Shown here piece by piece: positions 45,301-54,471 of a stretch of DNA of 64,000 nucleotides. Within the stretch, counting starts at the first letter, position 1; each line of letters opens with the position of its first letter. The notes below the pieces were generated by a model that was not told where the DNA came from, made no database searches, and was given only the letters and a program-made list of their open reading frames with translations. Origin of the DNA: Meloidogyne chitwoodi (lineage: Eukaryota; Nematoda; Chromadorea; Rhabditida; Meloidogynidae); contig JACZZP010000009.1 in NCBI GenBank assembly GCA_015183035.1, positions 1,922,001 through 1,986,000 on the forward strand, read 5' to 3'. A program made the translations under genes and the position numbers.

Positions 45301-47772
45301 TCAGATAATGTTTTACCTCCTTTTCTTGAATCAGCAGAAGATGGGGAAAATATAATAAAACGCCAACGTTTAGAAGAAACGGAAGAGGGGACAGAATTGG
45401 GGGAACTTTATTCAACTGAAGGATTTTTTGATCCAAAAAATGAAAATTGTCAAGATAATAATGAAGAAACAACAATTCAAATAAATCAATTAAAAAAAGA
45501 ATGGGAAGGTGTGTTTATTTTAATTTTAATTATTTCATCTTTTTGAGATAAAATTTAAATGCTAAAAATTAGGAAGATATTAAGTGTAGATTTTTTAACA
45601 AAAATTTTAGCCAAAAAAAAATCAGACAATTTTATTAAGATTACATTTAAGTAAAAACAGATATTCATAATTTTAGTTTTTATTTACACTTTTATATCTT
45701 TGAATTTTTTAAAAATTTCTTAGATTTTTTGATTAAAATTTTTAATATTTTTTTCTATTTGTTTACTTTTAAACAAAATTACTTATTTATTTTTTTAAAA
45801 GATTTTACTTCATTAAATCCTTCACAACCATCTACTTCTTCATCAGCATTACCAACACATCACCAGTCAGTTAATGAAATAATGAATGGTCATTCAAACA
45901 CAAAAATGACAAATTCTTCTTTTGGAGGGACTGCTTTAATTAAAGAAAAATCACAACTTGATTTTCTTTTACCATTATCTACTACTACTAAAGAAGGTCA
46001 ACAAAAAATTAAAAGATTTTTAGGTGACAAACAAAGAAGTGATTTAATTAAATTTTTTTTGAAAGAGAAGAAGGGTATAAAAAAGTCATAGATTAATTAT
46101 TTTTGGGTAAAAGATTATTCTCAAAGAAATGGGGGAATATTTTATAACGCTATCTAGTAATCTTAAATGTCATTTTATTGGTACTCATCCTTTCTGGTAA
46201 ATATTTAAAAAGTAAAACTTAAAAAACTCAATATGTTATTTGGCCTAGACTTTTGGTAAAGGAAAAAACCTAAGTCTTGACGCTAAGAACGAAATAAAAG
46301 GATTGTTGGTATAAAATTATCACTTCTTTATGTTTTTAGGTGTTTAATTAATTTGTTTAATTGTTTAATTGTTTATGTGTTGATGTAAATGTTTTTTTTA
46401 ATAAAAAGAATATTTAACTTTTAAAATATAAAAAAAAAATTTAATTTACTTTAAATATTTAATTTATAATTTTATTTATTTTTTAGGAACAACTTCAAAT
46501 GGTTTAAAACAAATGCAAAATGTATTAGAATGGGAGAATGATCTTAGAGTAAAAATAAATATTTTTAATAATTAAATTAATATTTATTTTAGACTATTGA
46601 ACTTCGAAAACAATTAAATGATTCAATTGATCGTGAACGAACACTTCAAAATAAATTACAAAAAACGGCAGATGAACTTCTTGATTCACGTTCTGAAATT
46701 GATGTTAATAATTCAAAAAATGAAAGATTAGAAAAAAGAATTAAAAAGTATATATTTTAATTAAATTAATTAAATATAATTTTAAAAAAAAAGTTTAAAT
46801 GATGAATTGAGTAATTTACGTGAACAATTGGACCAATCTATGGATTATCGTGAAACACTTGAAAGACAACAATTTGAATTAAATTTAAAAGAATCAAGAA
46901 AAAGAGGAGAATTACAAAGGGAATTAGAGGCAAAAGAAGATGAAATGGAAGAAATGAGGTTTTAATTTTTTACAATAAAATATTTAAAAATTTATAGAAT
47001 TCAATATCAACGTAAAATTCGAAATCTTGAATCATCTTTAAATGATGCTAAAATGGAAAATTCTTCTTTACTTAAACAGAAAAAAAATGCTTGGGAACGT
47101 AATAACCACCAATCTGCTTCAATGAATGGTTCTTTATTTGATTTGACTAAAAAGTATATTTAAAGATAAAATTAATTATTTTAATTAATTATTTAAGTAA
47201 TACAACAAATGTAAATTATTCATTAAAACGTAAATTAGCTAAAGCTTTGTCATTACTTCAAAGTTCTCAAATAAATTTTGATAAAGATTTGTTAGATTTA
47301 AATTCACAATTGAGAAGTTCAAAACAAAATTTGGGTTTGTTAATTTTATAAAAATAAATAAATAATTTAAAAATAAAAAATAATTATTAAAATATTTTTC
47401 TTTTTAATAGGATATTCGTCAATTTGTGGGGGAAGTGAATTAGATGAATTAGAGGATATTCTTTTGGAAGAAAATGGTGAAGAATTGGAGAAAATTAATA
47501 ATAAAATTTCAAAACAAAAAGAGACATCAGCTAAAGAAATTTCTTTATTACAGACAGAAAAAGTAGAACAATTTGATAGTGCTAATTCTGACACTGTAGA
47601 ATATTCTTCTTGTGGAGCTGATGAAATAATGTTTGTTTTTTATTTTTTTTAATTTTAAATAATTTTTACACATATAGGGGTTTTTTTTAATTTAATTTTT
47701 ATTAAATAAATACTAACAAAGTGTTTTTTTAGGCCATCATGTTTTAATAATATACAAGTTGACGAAAATTGA
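39368..47772 (+). CDS. Myosin neck and coiled-coil tail (class XVIII- or II-like), 5' part missing
   Basis: Exons 39368-39565, 39619-39684, 39725-39891 and 40112-40345 encode the end of the motor (YPERVPFSSFYRSFRCL, AGIAEHRYRLGLSQILL), an IQ-like helix (CAFQANCRRYLNLKRIQ) and EWWKLFVYIKPLI, the motor-rod junction, then coiled coil. The next frame- and phase-compatible exon is at 46487, six kilobases on, followed by five more exons of heptad coil and the stop at 47770. Myosin tails dimerise through such coils; class XVIII is favoured because the RYRLG..QILL and CRRYL pattern fits it, but class II is possible. No upstream motor exons (P-loop, switch) were found in the window: 5' of the first exon lie repeats and the Helitron. 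The gene may be cut or the missing exons far upstream. Confidence 0.65.
41221..46091 (+). CDS. FLYWCH zinc-finger protein, nested in the myosin intron
   Basis: Exon 1 at 41221-41271 encodes MSRFIKSQQGARKLVYE and ends at a GT donor. The exon at 44682-about 44878 continues in frame as GFAYTKHRLSVDGRRTYWRC, then GCHGRAVTVGN and TVHHNHPPSEKYG: a FLYWCH-type C2H2 zinc finger, whose N-terminal half typically reads RFI.SQ.G...LVYEG. Further exons (44909-44985, about 45032-45159, about 45202-45510, 45802-46091) are Ser/Pro- and acid-rich, and the C-terminus is Lys-rich. FLYWCH proteins bind DNA and in C. elegans repress microRNA genes (FLH, PEB-1). All exons fall inside the 6.1-kb myosin intron, same strand. 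Confidence 0.7.
42119..42640 (+). CDS. CENP-B/pogo-type DNA-binding domain ORF 1
   Basis: MATKRKAISLETKKSIIEDS opens a Psq-like helix-turn-helix (NELCRKYNLDRTTISMIIKN), followed by the CENP-B second helix-turn-helix: LDEALLEWIKLQNSKNIPF, then after a short gap KALEISKQLPGRVDKF and SNGWLVRFRARHSI. The gap 42405-42456 needs a weak GC donor (AAG/GCTTGC), so it is uncertain whether the two halves are joined. There is no DDE catalytic domain. It lies within intron 1 of the FLYWCH gene. Either a transposase remnant, a domesticated DNA-binding protein, or an alternative first part of that gene. Confidence 0.6.
42921..43364 (+). CDS. Brinker/pogo-like DNA-binding domain ORF
   Basis: 147 codons. An acidic start precedes RQSYPIDVKLEVIEYAKKTS and RHAAARHFGISRKCISQWI, a helix-turn-helix of the Brinker/Pogo N-terminal type, and then GGKLRLPGAGRRS, the basic linker typical of such domains. 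The frame may run into an intron after NEDEK. No catalytic domain follows. It stands between two CENP-B type ORFs, so three DNA-binding modules lie in a row. Confidence 0.6.
   Translation: MENSSNKIRFIPIKTSNAEEEQIVSPKEEFKYEVNEGDLEFLQEMSNNQKKRQSYPIDVKLEVIEYAKKTSRHAAARHFGISRKCISQWITIEQKLREFKNITSKGGKLRLPGAGRRSQKTEQNEDEKVGLFILNWECSFILHFSYF
43844..44350 (+). CDS. CENP-B/pogo-type DNA-binding domain ORF 2
   Basis: Start chosen at MSTSSKLILPN rather than the upstream ATG at 43751, whose extra residues are hydrophobic and intron-like. First helix-turn-helix: LATKRSIIEASIGKTSSEVG, FDLPSSTIRSILQSKN. Second: LDDAIFAWVKNIKEGGFPLS GPILK, spliced over a short GT-AG intron to KAIEIAKQLNIENFKASDGW LEKFKHRHSI. 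It is paralogous to ORF 1 but diverged. No DDE domain. Confidence 0.62.
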
Positions 47773-48766
47773 AAAAATAAATAAAATAATTATTTTCTAT
47801 TCATTCCAAATGGCTCAATTATTTTTCTTAATTATTATTAGAATAAAAATTTAAATTTTTTTTTAAAATATATAATTACAGTAAATTATTAATTATATAT
47901 CAAAGCTTTATTATTTTTTTAAATGTTGGGGGATTTTCATTAATTCTAAAATAATATTTTGAAATTACAGAAGTAGCTTTATTATATTATTTAGAAAAGT
48001 AAAACATCAATATTTTAAATAAAATATATTTTTAATTTATATCAATTTTTATTAAATATTTTATAATTATTTTCCAAAATCTCGGCAATTGCATATTTTA
48101 TTATAAAGGCATATAAGTATAGGATGTCTTCCATTTCAACTTCTGTAATGAATGGACGTCGAGAATTTCTACTTGATGAAGTTCATCACAATCTTCAAGC
48201 AAACCTTCAATTTTTGATATTTTAATTTTTTGTATTTCTGCATTAATTTTTACAACTTTCATCTTTAACTCTTGGTGGATGACAAGACATAAATGGTGAT
48301 TTTTTTAAATTTTTATATTGTAAATAAAACTAATGCTTTAAAATTGGGAATTAATCAGCAGCCTCAGATTTATCTGTTAAAATTTATAATTTTAATTATA
48401 GTTCTCTGTTTTACTTATTTTAATATTTTGATTAACTTATTCCTAATTATTTTAAAAATTATTCCTTTTCACCTTATTATTTATTCAATAAAAGTCAAAT
48501 AAATATGTGTAATTAACAAGCAAAAATAATAATTATAATCTTAAGTATTAATTAAAAAAGTATTAGATTTAATTAATTTATAATATTTAATTTAGTTTAA
48601 AATTATTCTTTTTCAAAAAATATTTTCTTATGGCATCTAGTAGAGCTAACCAAATCTAAATAGTAAAAAGATATTAAAAATATGTACATATATTAATTTT
48701 AACACTTAAAAAATCGAAAAAATCGATTTAGTATTAATATTTAAAAACAAAGATTACATATAATCA
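47773..48766. other. Intergenic DNA
   Basis: AT-rich. A short stretch at 48124-48230 (MSSISTSVMNGRREFLLDEV) has coding-like composition but no intact context. I cannot assign it. Confidence 0.4.
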
Positions 48767-49723
48767 TCAGACTGTAGTCCACTCTTCATCTTCATTAACA
48801 TCAACATCCATTTTATGCTCTAAAATACAGTAAATAAAATCATTTTCATTTAAATTGTTCCCAAAATTTGCTTCGATTGAGCAAGAATTAATAGCAATAA
48901 TTGGAGTGATATTTAATTTATCTTCTTTCATAAATGTTGCTTTTCCTTAATTAAATAAAAATTTAAATTTATTCTAAAACAGAATACTTACCCATTTGTT
49001 TTCCATTTTTAGTGAAAAAAACTTGTGGTTTTTTTAAATCTATATGACACTTTTTTCTTGGAATAATAATTCCACAGCCAAAAATATCTCCATTCTCAAT
49101 TTCTAAATTAGATAAAATAACTCTTCCGAATTTAGTATAATTAATTGTATTTCCATTTATTAACTCAATTACAGAACTTCCTGTCATAAAACCAATAGAA
49201 ACATAAAAACTAAAATTTAAATATTTATTAAAAATTTTTTGAAATTTAACTAATCATTTCTTTCATATATTTATATTATATTGTAGGGCGAGTTTCATTT
49301 AGACATTGGGTCAGACCCTCCCCGCGAAGGGAAGGTCTGACGTTTCCTACCCAATTAAGAAAAAGTCTTTATTAACTATTTATTTATTTAGCAACAGTTA
49401 AATATATATATTGTGTAAAAGTTTTTGGGGATAGGATAAAGAGTGGTTATTTTATTCGTAAAGGACTGAATAAGATTAGCCAATCTTTTGGGTTTTTATA
49501 TTAGTAAAGGAAGGATAATTAGTGACAACTGTTACATAAAAATAGATATAACAATTTATTAATTATTTTAATAATTAATTCATTTTAATTTAAAATATTA
49601 AAAACAACCTGTTTCCTTCTTTTACAACCTTTACTTCAAAATAATAAATAGAATGTTTTTTATCTCCTCCCTTCCATATATTTATATCATTGGCATAAAT
49701 ACCTATAGTCTTATTTTGACGAC
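48767..49723 (-). CDS. SPRY-domain protein, 5' end not seen
   Basis: Minus-strand exons 49723-49609, 49209-48992 and 48945-48767, all GT-AG and in frame. They read GRQNKTIGIYANDINIWKGG, YYFEVKVVKEGNSFYVSIGF, GDIFGCGIIIPRKKC, VFFTKNGKQMGKATF, and end DEDEEWTTV then stop. This is a SPRY domain of RanBP9 type, a beta-sandwich protein-interaction module. Plant-parasitic nematodes have large SPRY families, some secreted as effectors; no signal-peptide exon is visible here, so an ordinary intracellular protein is equally likely. The first exon(s) should lie at higher coordinates, where the Polinton begins within 100 bp. The element may therefore have inserted in the 5' part of this gene. A GC-rich hairpin sits in the 400-bp intron. 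Confidence 0.75.
49308..49340. repeat. GC-rich hairpin in SPRY intron
   Basis: GTCAGACCCTCCC pairs with GGGAAGGTCTGAC around a CGCGAA loop with one mismatch. Like the hairpin at 1072 it is GC-rich in an AT-rich setting and has a short loop. Confidence 0.7.
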
Positions 49724-50455
49724 CTGTTTAAAATTAAATTAGAAAATACTTTTAAATTTTATTAAATTAAAATAAAATTTAAAATAATATGTTGAGAGAA
49801 GCTAAATGCTAGTAGTTAGGGGCCAGGGGATGTCGCGGGTGGCAATAAGCAATTTGATTGACAGGTCACTCCTAATCCCCTCTTTATGGCCGATGCCGCC
49901 ATTTTATAGGAGGAGGGGTCCGACAAAACCAAAAGGAGTAGGAAGATTTTGGCCGGCATTTCCTTTGATAACCGAAGGGTTTTGACGTGTTCTTTTCATT
50001 TTAATAGACTAATTACTATTTGTTTTTAGTTCGGTGTCGCGGGTGGCAATAATTTTGATTCTCCTAATCCCTTTAATATGCCGCGCTATCTTACATTGTC
50101 GTGGGAGTAGATTATTTTAGTTAATGTAGGGGAGGATGTTGGAGGAGGATGGGAGGAGTAAAAGTTAATTATTTTTACAAATATTTATTTGAAATGATGT
50201 AGTGGGAGTAAATTAGTGTTTTGCTCCGAGTCAATGTCGTGGAGGGAAGAGAAGAGCAAAGCCTATTTTTTTTTGTGCATGCTCCCGCTCTCTCTTTCTC
50301 CTTAAGAGGAGTAGTTAGGAGTAAGAAATGCTTTTCTCTCTCTTTAATTTTCCTCCTTAAGAGGAGTAAGAAAAAAAGATAATTTTAGTAAAGAATACAT
50401 TTTAATTAAAGTGTTTAATAGGAGGAGCTTATTTTAACCCTGAGAGCAGGAGGTA

Positions 50456-50504
50456 ATAGTATTTAAGGAGAATAGATTTTTCATTTCTCAATCATTTTAT
50501 AAAA
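50456..50504 (+). promoter_or_regulatory. Polinton promoter-like element before the first gene
   Basis: GTATTTAAGGAG followed by an AT-rich stretch with TTTTCATTTCTC and ATG at 50505. The same arrangement, AGTATTTAAGGAG then TTTTCATT, precedes the PAZ gene at 59902. Confidence 0.5.
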
Positions 50505-51146
50505 ATGCAACATAAAACTTTAAATTCCCAAGTCTTACCTCAAGTAGAAATTTCTCTCTCATCTAGTGGTATTACTCTCTCAAGTACACGGTTTACAACT
50601 TCACGTTTTGTCCCATATGATCAAACAGGCAAGTGTCGAAGGTGCAAAGGTACGGAAGTTGAAATTGATTTCGCAATTACTAAAGATGGTGTAACTCTTT
50701 GGTGTACTCGACTTACTGAAAAACGTTTTGTGCCGTTTGATTGGACTTATGAATTGCCGGGTCATTGTTTCTTTAAAATTAAAAATAGAGGAAGAGTGCT
50801 CAATATACCCTATGGAGCATCCACTCAGAATTTAAAAACTAGAAAAAGGAAGCGCGAAGAGTTGCCTTCTCCTCCTCGGTGCGTAGAGATACCTTCTCCT
50901 CCTTTACTTTCTCCTCCCTCTGCTCCTCTTTTACCAACTCCTCCACCTCCTACATCTCCAAGTCCTCTTACACCGCCAGATCAAGTACCGTTTGACAAAG
51001 AGCTACAAGAATTTTATGATACTTTAATGGCTTCTACTACAGGGCTTTCATCTTCTAAAGATAATGGAGAACCAATAGAGGTCAAGTCTGAAATTGAAAT
51101 AAAAGAGGAGATTAAAGATGATACTATAGAAAATATTCCTATATAA
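50505..51146 (+). CDS. Polinton protein of unknown function with internal duplication
   Basis: 213 aa. The N-terminal half contains two related blocks, GITLSSTRFTTSRFVPYD (about residues 24-41) and GVTLWCTRLTEKRFVPFD (about 63-80), so it arose by internal duplication. Between them is CRRC, possibly a zinc knuckle. From about residue 125 it is Pro/Ser-rich with many SPP motifs, and the C-terminus is acidic (EIEIKEEIKDD). I do not recognise the family. First gene of the rightward cluster, intact, and its stop codon lies within the TATA-like box of the ATPase gene. Confidence 0.7.
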   Translation: MQHKTLNSQVLPQVEISLSSSGITLSSTRFTTSRFVPYDQTGKCRRCKGTEVEIDFAITKDGVTLWCTRLTEKRFVPFDWTYELPGHCFFKIKNRGRVLNIPYGASTQNLKTRKRKREELPSPPRCVEIPSPPLLSPPSAPLLPTPPPPTSPSPLTPPDQVPFDKELQEFYDTLMASTTGLSSSKDNGEPIEVKSEIEIKEEIKDDTIENIPI

Positions 51147-51184
51147 ACACATTCATTTTTAGTAATTTTTTCAAAATAATAATA
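51140..51184 (+). promoter_or_regulatory. TATA-like box overlapping upstream stop codon
   Basis: TATATAAA at 51140-51147 contains the TAA stop (51144-51146) of the previous gene and is followed by ATTCATTTTT and an A-rich leader to ATG 51185. The same design is seen at 54423 and 58248. Confidence 0.55.
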
Positions 51185-51835
51185 ATGGATTCACAAGCAT
51201 TTTATAATAAAGATTTAAAATTAAAATTACCTTTTGGTATGATTTTGTCTGGTCCTAGCTCTAGTGGGAAGAGTTCATTCTTGTTAAAATTTATTGCAGA
51301 CTCCCAAGATTTAATTGAGCCTAAACCTAAAAGTATACTTTATTGTTTTGGAGAAATGAGTAATAATATTCCAATCCATCAAAAATCGGGAGTTAATGTT
51401 TATGCAGGAGTACCATCTGAAGAGTTAATTAAAAAATTTCAAAAACCTTTACTATTAATTCTTGATGATTTACTTCTCTCCATAGATGAAAAATATCTTT
51501 CTGAGCTATTTACTAAAAAATCTCATCATCAGAATTTTGCAACTGTTTTTGTCACACAAAATTTGTTTGATAAAAAAATTAAAGTTGCGCGTCAAAATGC
51601 TCAATATCTTGTACTCATGCGTTCTCCAAATTCTGCTCTTTCTATTCGGAATGTTGGAGTACAATTATTTCCACGTCAACTTGAGTATTTTCTTGATGCG
51701 TATAAACAGGCAACTAATTTACCTTATGGGTATCTCCTTATAGATTTACATGCCTCCTCAGACCCAAATCTAAGACTTAGGACTAGCATATTTAAGGAGG
51801 ACGAGGAAAAAATAATTTTTATTTCTAAAAAATAA
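51185..51835 (+). CDS. A32-like genome-packaging ATPase
   Basis: 216 aa, FtsK/HerA superfamily, the size of Polinton packaging ATPases. Walker A is GPSSSGKSSFLLKF (about residues 23-36), Walker B is LLLILDDLL (about 87-95), and an Asn/Gln sensor segment is in ATVFVTQNLF (about 118-127). It should pump the element's DNA into preformed capsids in the infected or expressing cell. The start is supported by the TATA-like element just upstream and by alignment of the N-terminal strand LPFGMILSGPSSSGKS. Its stop overlaps the next start (TAATG). Confidence 0.92.
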   Translation: MDSQAFYNKDLKLKLPFGMILSGPSSSGKSSFLLKFIADSQDLIEPKPKSILYCFGEMSNNIPIHQKSGVNVYAGVPSEELIKKFQKPLLLILDDLLLSIDEKYLSELFTKKSHHQNFATVFVTQNLFDKKIKVARQNAQYLVLMRSPNSALSIRNVGVQLFPRQLEYFLDAYKQATNLPYGYLLIDLHASSDPNLRLRTSIFKEDEEKIIFISKK

Positions 51836-52179
51836 TGGTCAGCCAATTGGTTTGCGAAAATAAAGAGTTTTTACGTTTGTTATTATCTCATACAAAATCA
51901 GATGGAAGAATCAGACGACTATTAAGACATGCAAATATAGATCAACTGCTTGCAATTTCTGAAATTTGTTTAAATATTGTAAAATCTCGTTTTAAACTTA
52001 CAACCCGTCAAAAAAATCGTTTAATGCCTCATGTCGAATTTATTCGTCAAATGAGTCGTGCAAGGAGTGAAAGAGGAGCAAGAAAGGTTTTAAGACAAAA
52101 AGGTGGAGGAGCAGGTGCTGGTGTTTTTGCTGCTCTTCTTACACCTATTCTTATAGAATTGGCACGCTCCATGATGTAA
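51835..52179 (+). CDS. Small conserved-type Polinton protein
   Basis: 114 aa, starting on the last base of the ATPase stop (TAATG), so translation may be coupled. Basic helical body (RRLLRHANIDQLLAISEICL, LTTRQKNRLMPHVEFIRQMS, RSERGARKVLRQKGG) and a Gly/Ala-rich hydrophobic C-terminus (VFAALLTPILIELARSMM). Proteins of this look accompany capsid genes in other Polinton-like elements; their function is not established. It may be a small virion or membrane-active protein, by inference only. Confidence 0.7.
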   Translation: MVSQLVCENKEFLRLLLSHTKSDGRIRRLLRHANIDQLLAISEICLNIVKSRFKLTTRQKNRLMPHVEFIRQMSRARSERGARKVLRQKGGGAGAGVFAALLTPILIELARSMM

Positions 52180-52185
52180 ATAATA

Positions 52186-52236
52186 TCATATAAAAGCTTA
52201 AATATTACATTTAAAAATTCATAAATATTTTTTCAA
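52186..52236 (+). promoter_or_regulatory. TATA-like element
   Basis: CATATAAAAGC at about 52187 followed by AAAATTCATAAATATTTTTTC and ATG 52237. Confidence 0.4.
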
Positions 52237-53328
52237 ATGGCAAATAAATTTATCCTTGTTCCCGAAGAAATTTATAAAGGACTCACTTCACCTAATATTA
52301 GTGATCCAAATTTAGAGTTTGCAAAAAGAGAGGTTGAGAAAGCAAAGAGGAAAAAAGAGCATCTTTCTAATAAAAATATTAATTACAATCAAGAACTAAG
52401 ACGTTACTTACAATTGAGAAATGAGAGTGAAAATAAACCTGTCAAGGTCCAAATGGTAGCTAATCCACGAGGAACTATTATGAATACAGAAATTACCCGT
52501 CCAACCTCAAACGTTGATGATAATGATGATTTATGGATGAGTGATGATATTTCCTTCTCCTCATATCCCAGAGAACCTCCAACCTATGCATATAATTTAG
52601 TTCCATCTCTCTCTCAATACTCTTCTCCTCCTTCAAACCATCCTTCGTTACCTACGACTAGTAGAAATATATTTGTACCACCTTCAGTTCCACGTCAAGT
52701 ATCTAAAAGAAAAAAACAAAATAAAGGAACGAATGGAAAAAGAATAAAAACATCTAAAACCCCCGATTTGAAAAAGAAAAAACAAATTAAAAGAGTCCTA
52801 AAAAAAGAACCATCCTCTATAATTGAAGAAGCACAAAATGCTCCTTTAAACCCTTCTCCTACTGCTCCTCCTCCTCCCATACAGCGTAAATCAATTAAGA
52901 GATATCAAGAGGAGGTTGAAGCTGAAAGTTCTAAGAGAAGAAACGTTTTAGATAAAAATATAGAGCCTGAAGAAGATGAGCAACAAGACTTACCTTTGAC
53001 ACAACAACAACGTGACCGAATTCAAAAGAAAAAGGAGTTCTTAAAGAGAAAGGAAAAATTAAAAAAGCAAAAAGTTACCATTAATGAATCCGCATTAGTT
53101 CAAGCCCGCATTCAAGATGATATTAATAGACGACAAAAATTAAAAAGAAAATGGCCTGGTCCTCCTGATGGAGAAGAAATCAGAATTCAAAGAAAAGTTA
53201 CTAGGAGACAATCAGAATTAGCAGCAAGAAAGTGGATGTTAAATCTTATAAAAGCGAGGCGAAAAGAAGCAATTACAAGGAAATTAACTAAAAAAGATAT
53301 TTCAAATTTTAAGCCTACATTGTGGTAA
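52237..53328 (+). CDS. Polinton basic coiled-coil protein, unknown function
   Basis: 363 aa. The N-terminus FILVPEEIYKGL and the helix NKNINYNQELRRYLQLRN form a compact part of about 65 residues of a kind I associate with Polinton-like elements. The middle is Ser/Pro-rich and disordered. The C-terminal 150 residues are strongly basic (RIQKKKEFLKRKEKLKKQK) and probably bind nucleic acid or capsid. It lies between the small protein and integrase genes, 7 bp before the latter. Role unknown; a core or scaffold protein is conceivable. Confidence 0.65.
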   Translation: MANKFILVPEEIYKGLTSPNISDPNLEFAKREVEKAKRKKEHLSNKNINYNQELRRYLQLRNESENKPVKVQMVANPRGTIMNTEITRPTSNVDDNDDLWMSDDISFSSYPREPPTYAYNLVPSLSQYSSPPSNHPSLPTTSRNIFVPPSVPRQVSKRKKQNKGTNGKRIKTSKTPDLKKKKQIKRVLKKEPSSIIEEAQNAPLNPSPTAPPPPIQRKSIKRYQEEVEAESSKRRNVLDKNIEPEEDEQQDLPLTQQQRDRIQKKKEFLKRKEKLKKQKVTINESALVQARIQDDINRRQKLKRKWPGPPDGEEIRIQRKVTRRQSELAARKWMLNLIKARRKEAITRKLTKKDISNFKPTLW

Positions 53329-53335
53329 TTAAAAA

Positions 53336-54427
53336 ATGTCAGATCCCACTAAACTTTTACAACATCTCTATAATGATCCTAATTCGCCTGCTGCGTATTC
53401 AGGAATTGATCGATTATGGCATGAGGCGCGAAAAGTTGTAAAAAATTTACCAAGAAAAGTTGTACAAGATTATTTGGAGGGGCATAGGACTTATACTCTT
53501 ATGCGCCCCAAGAGAATACATTTTAAAAGAGCAAAAACTATTGCAGCGGGGTTTTTGACTGATGTCCAAGTAGATTTGGCAGACATGCAGGCTCTCGCTA
53601 GGCATAATAAAGGAAATAGATATATCCTCTTAGGTGTTGACGTGCTCTCTAAAAGACTCTTTGGAGTCCCAGTTAAAACAAAAGGATCTAATGATATGCT
53701 AGAAGCATTTAAAAAACTTATTTATCAAATGCCAATGAAACCACATAGAATTTTCTCTGATAAAGGATTAGAATTTAAAAATAAGGTTGTTAAAGAGTAT
53801 TTTGAAAAAGAGGAGATTCAAAAAAATGAAGCTACTCATTCGACAGTTAAAGCTTCTGTTGCTGAAAGAGCAATAAGAAATGTAAAACAAAGACTTTACA
53901 GATACTTTGCTCAAAATAAGTCTTTAAATTGGACTAATATTTTGGATAAAATTTTGGAAGGAATTAATAAGTCAAAGTGTAGAGTGCACGGAATGCGTCC
54001 AATAGATGTTAATTTTTCTAACGCCCAAGGTGTTTGGGAGAAAATGTACGGAGATGAATTTTTGGAAAATAAGAGGAAGAGGAAAGGAGCAAAGTTGAAA
54101 GATGGAGATTTTGTTCGTGTGAGTATAGGAAAAGGAGCTTTTGAAAAGGGGTATATTCCAAATTGGGCAGACCAAATAGTGAAAGTCAATCAAGTCCAAG
54201 ATCAATTTCGACCTGTTAGATATAAAATTATTAATGATGATGGAGATAAATTCAAAGGGTATTATTATGGAGAAGAGCTGGCTCGTGTTAGGAAAGACGC
54301 AGATACGGAATATAGAATAGAAAAAGTTATAAAAAAGAGAAAAAGAAAAGATGGAACATATGATATACTTGTAAAATTTATTGGTTATCCCGAAAGGGAG
54401 TGGATTCATGAAACCCAACTTGTATAA
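53336..54427 (+). CDS. Retroviral-type integrase with C-terminal chromodomain
   Basis: 363 aa. RNase H-like catalytic core with D80 or D83 (VQVDLADMQ), D142 (FSDKGLEFKN) and E177 (SVAERAIRNVK), the last two spaced 34 residues as in the D,D(35)E motif. The catalytic site is complete. C-terminal chromodomain: YRIEKVIKKRKRKDGTYDIL then FIGYPEREWIHETQL, with the aromatic cage residues. No clear HHCC zinc finger at the N-terminus. It should insert the element, the chromodomain possibly steering to modified histones. Starts 7 bp after the previous gene. Confidence 0.93.
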   Translation: MSDPTKLLQHLYNDPNSPAAYSGIDRLWHEARKVVKNLPRKVVQDYLEGHRTYTLMRPKRIHFKRAKTIAAGFLTDVQVDLADMQALARHNKGNRYILLGVDVLSKRLFGVPVKTKGSNDMLEAFKKLIYQMPMKPHRIFSDKGLEFKNKVVKEYFEKEEIQKNEATHSTVKASVAERAIRNVKQRLYRYFAQNKSLNWTNILDKILEGINKSKCRVHGMRPIDVNFSNAQGVWEKMYGDEFLENKRKRKGAKLKDGDFVRVSIGKGAFEKGYIPNWADQIVKVNQVQDQFRPVRYKIINDDGDKFKGYYYGEELARVRKDADTEYRIEKVIKKRKRKDGTYDILVKFIGYPEREWIHETQLV

Positions 54428-54471
54428 AAGGGTTCATTTTATTGTATTTTATTTCATTTGCGATAAAAAAA
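54423..54471 (+). promoter_or_regulatory. TATA-like box overlapping integrase stop
   Basis: TATAAAAGGGTTCATTTT begins in the last codons of the integrase gene; its TAA at 54425-54427 is the stop. The leader runs to ATG 54472. Confidence 0.55.

Noticed and set aside
53972..54418. Minus-strand ORF opposite the integrase
   Set aside because: Antisense shadow of the integrase frame, with no domain.
53336..54427. Integrase as part of an LTR retrotransposon
   Set aside because: No reverse transcriptase, gag or LTRs nearby; it sits in frame order with ATPase and capsid genes, which is Polinton.
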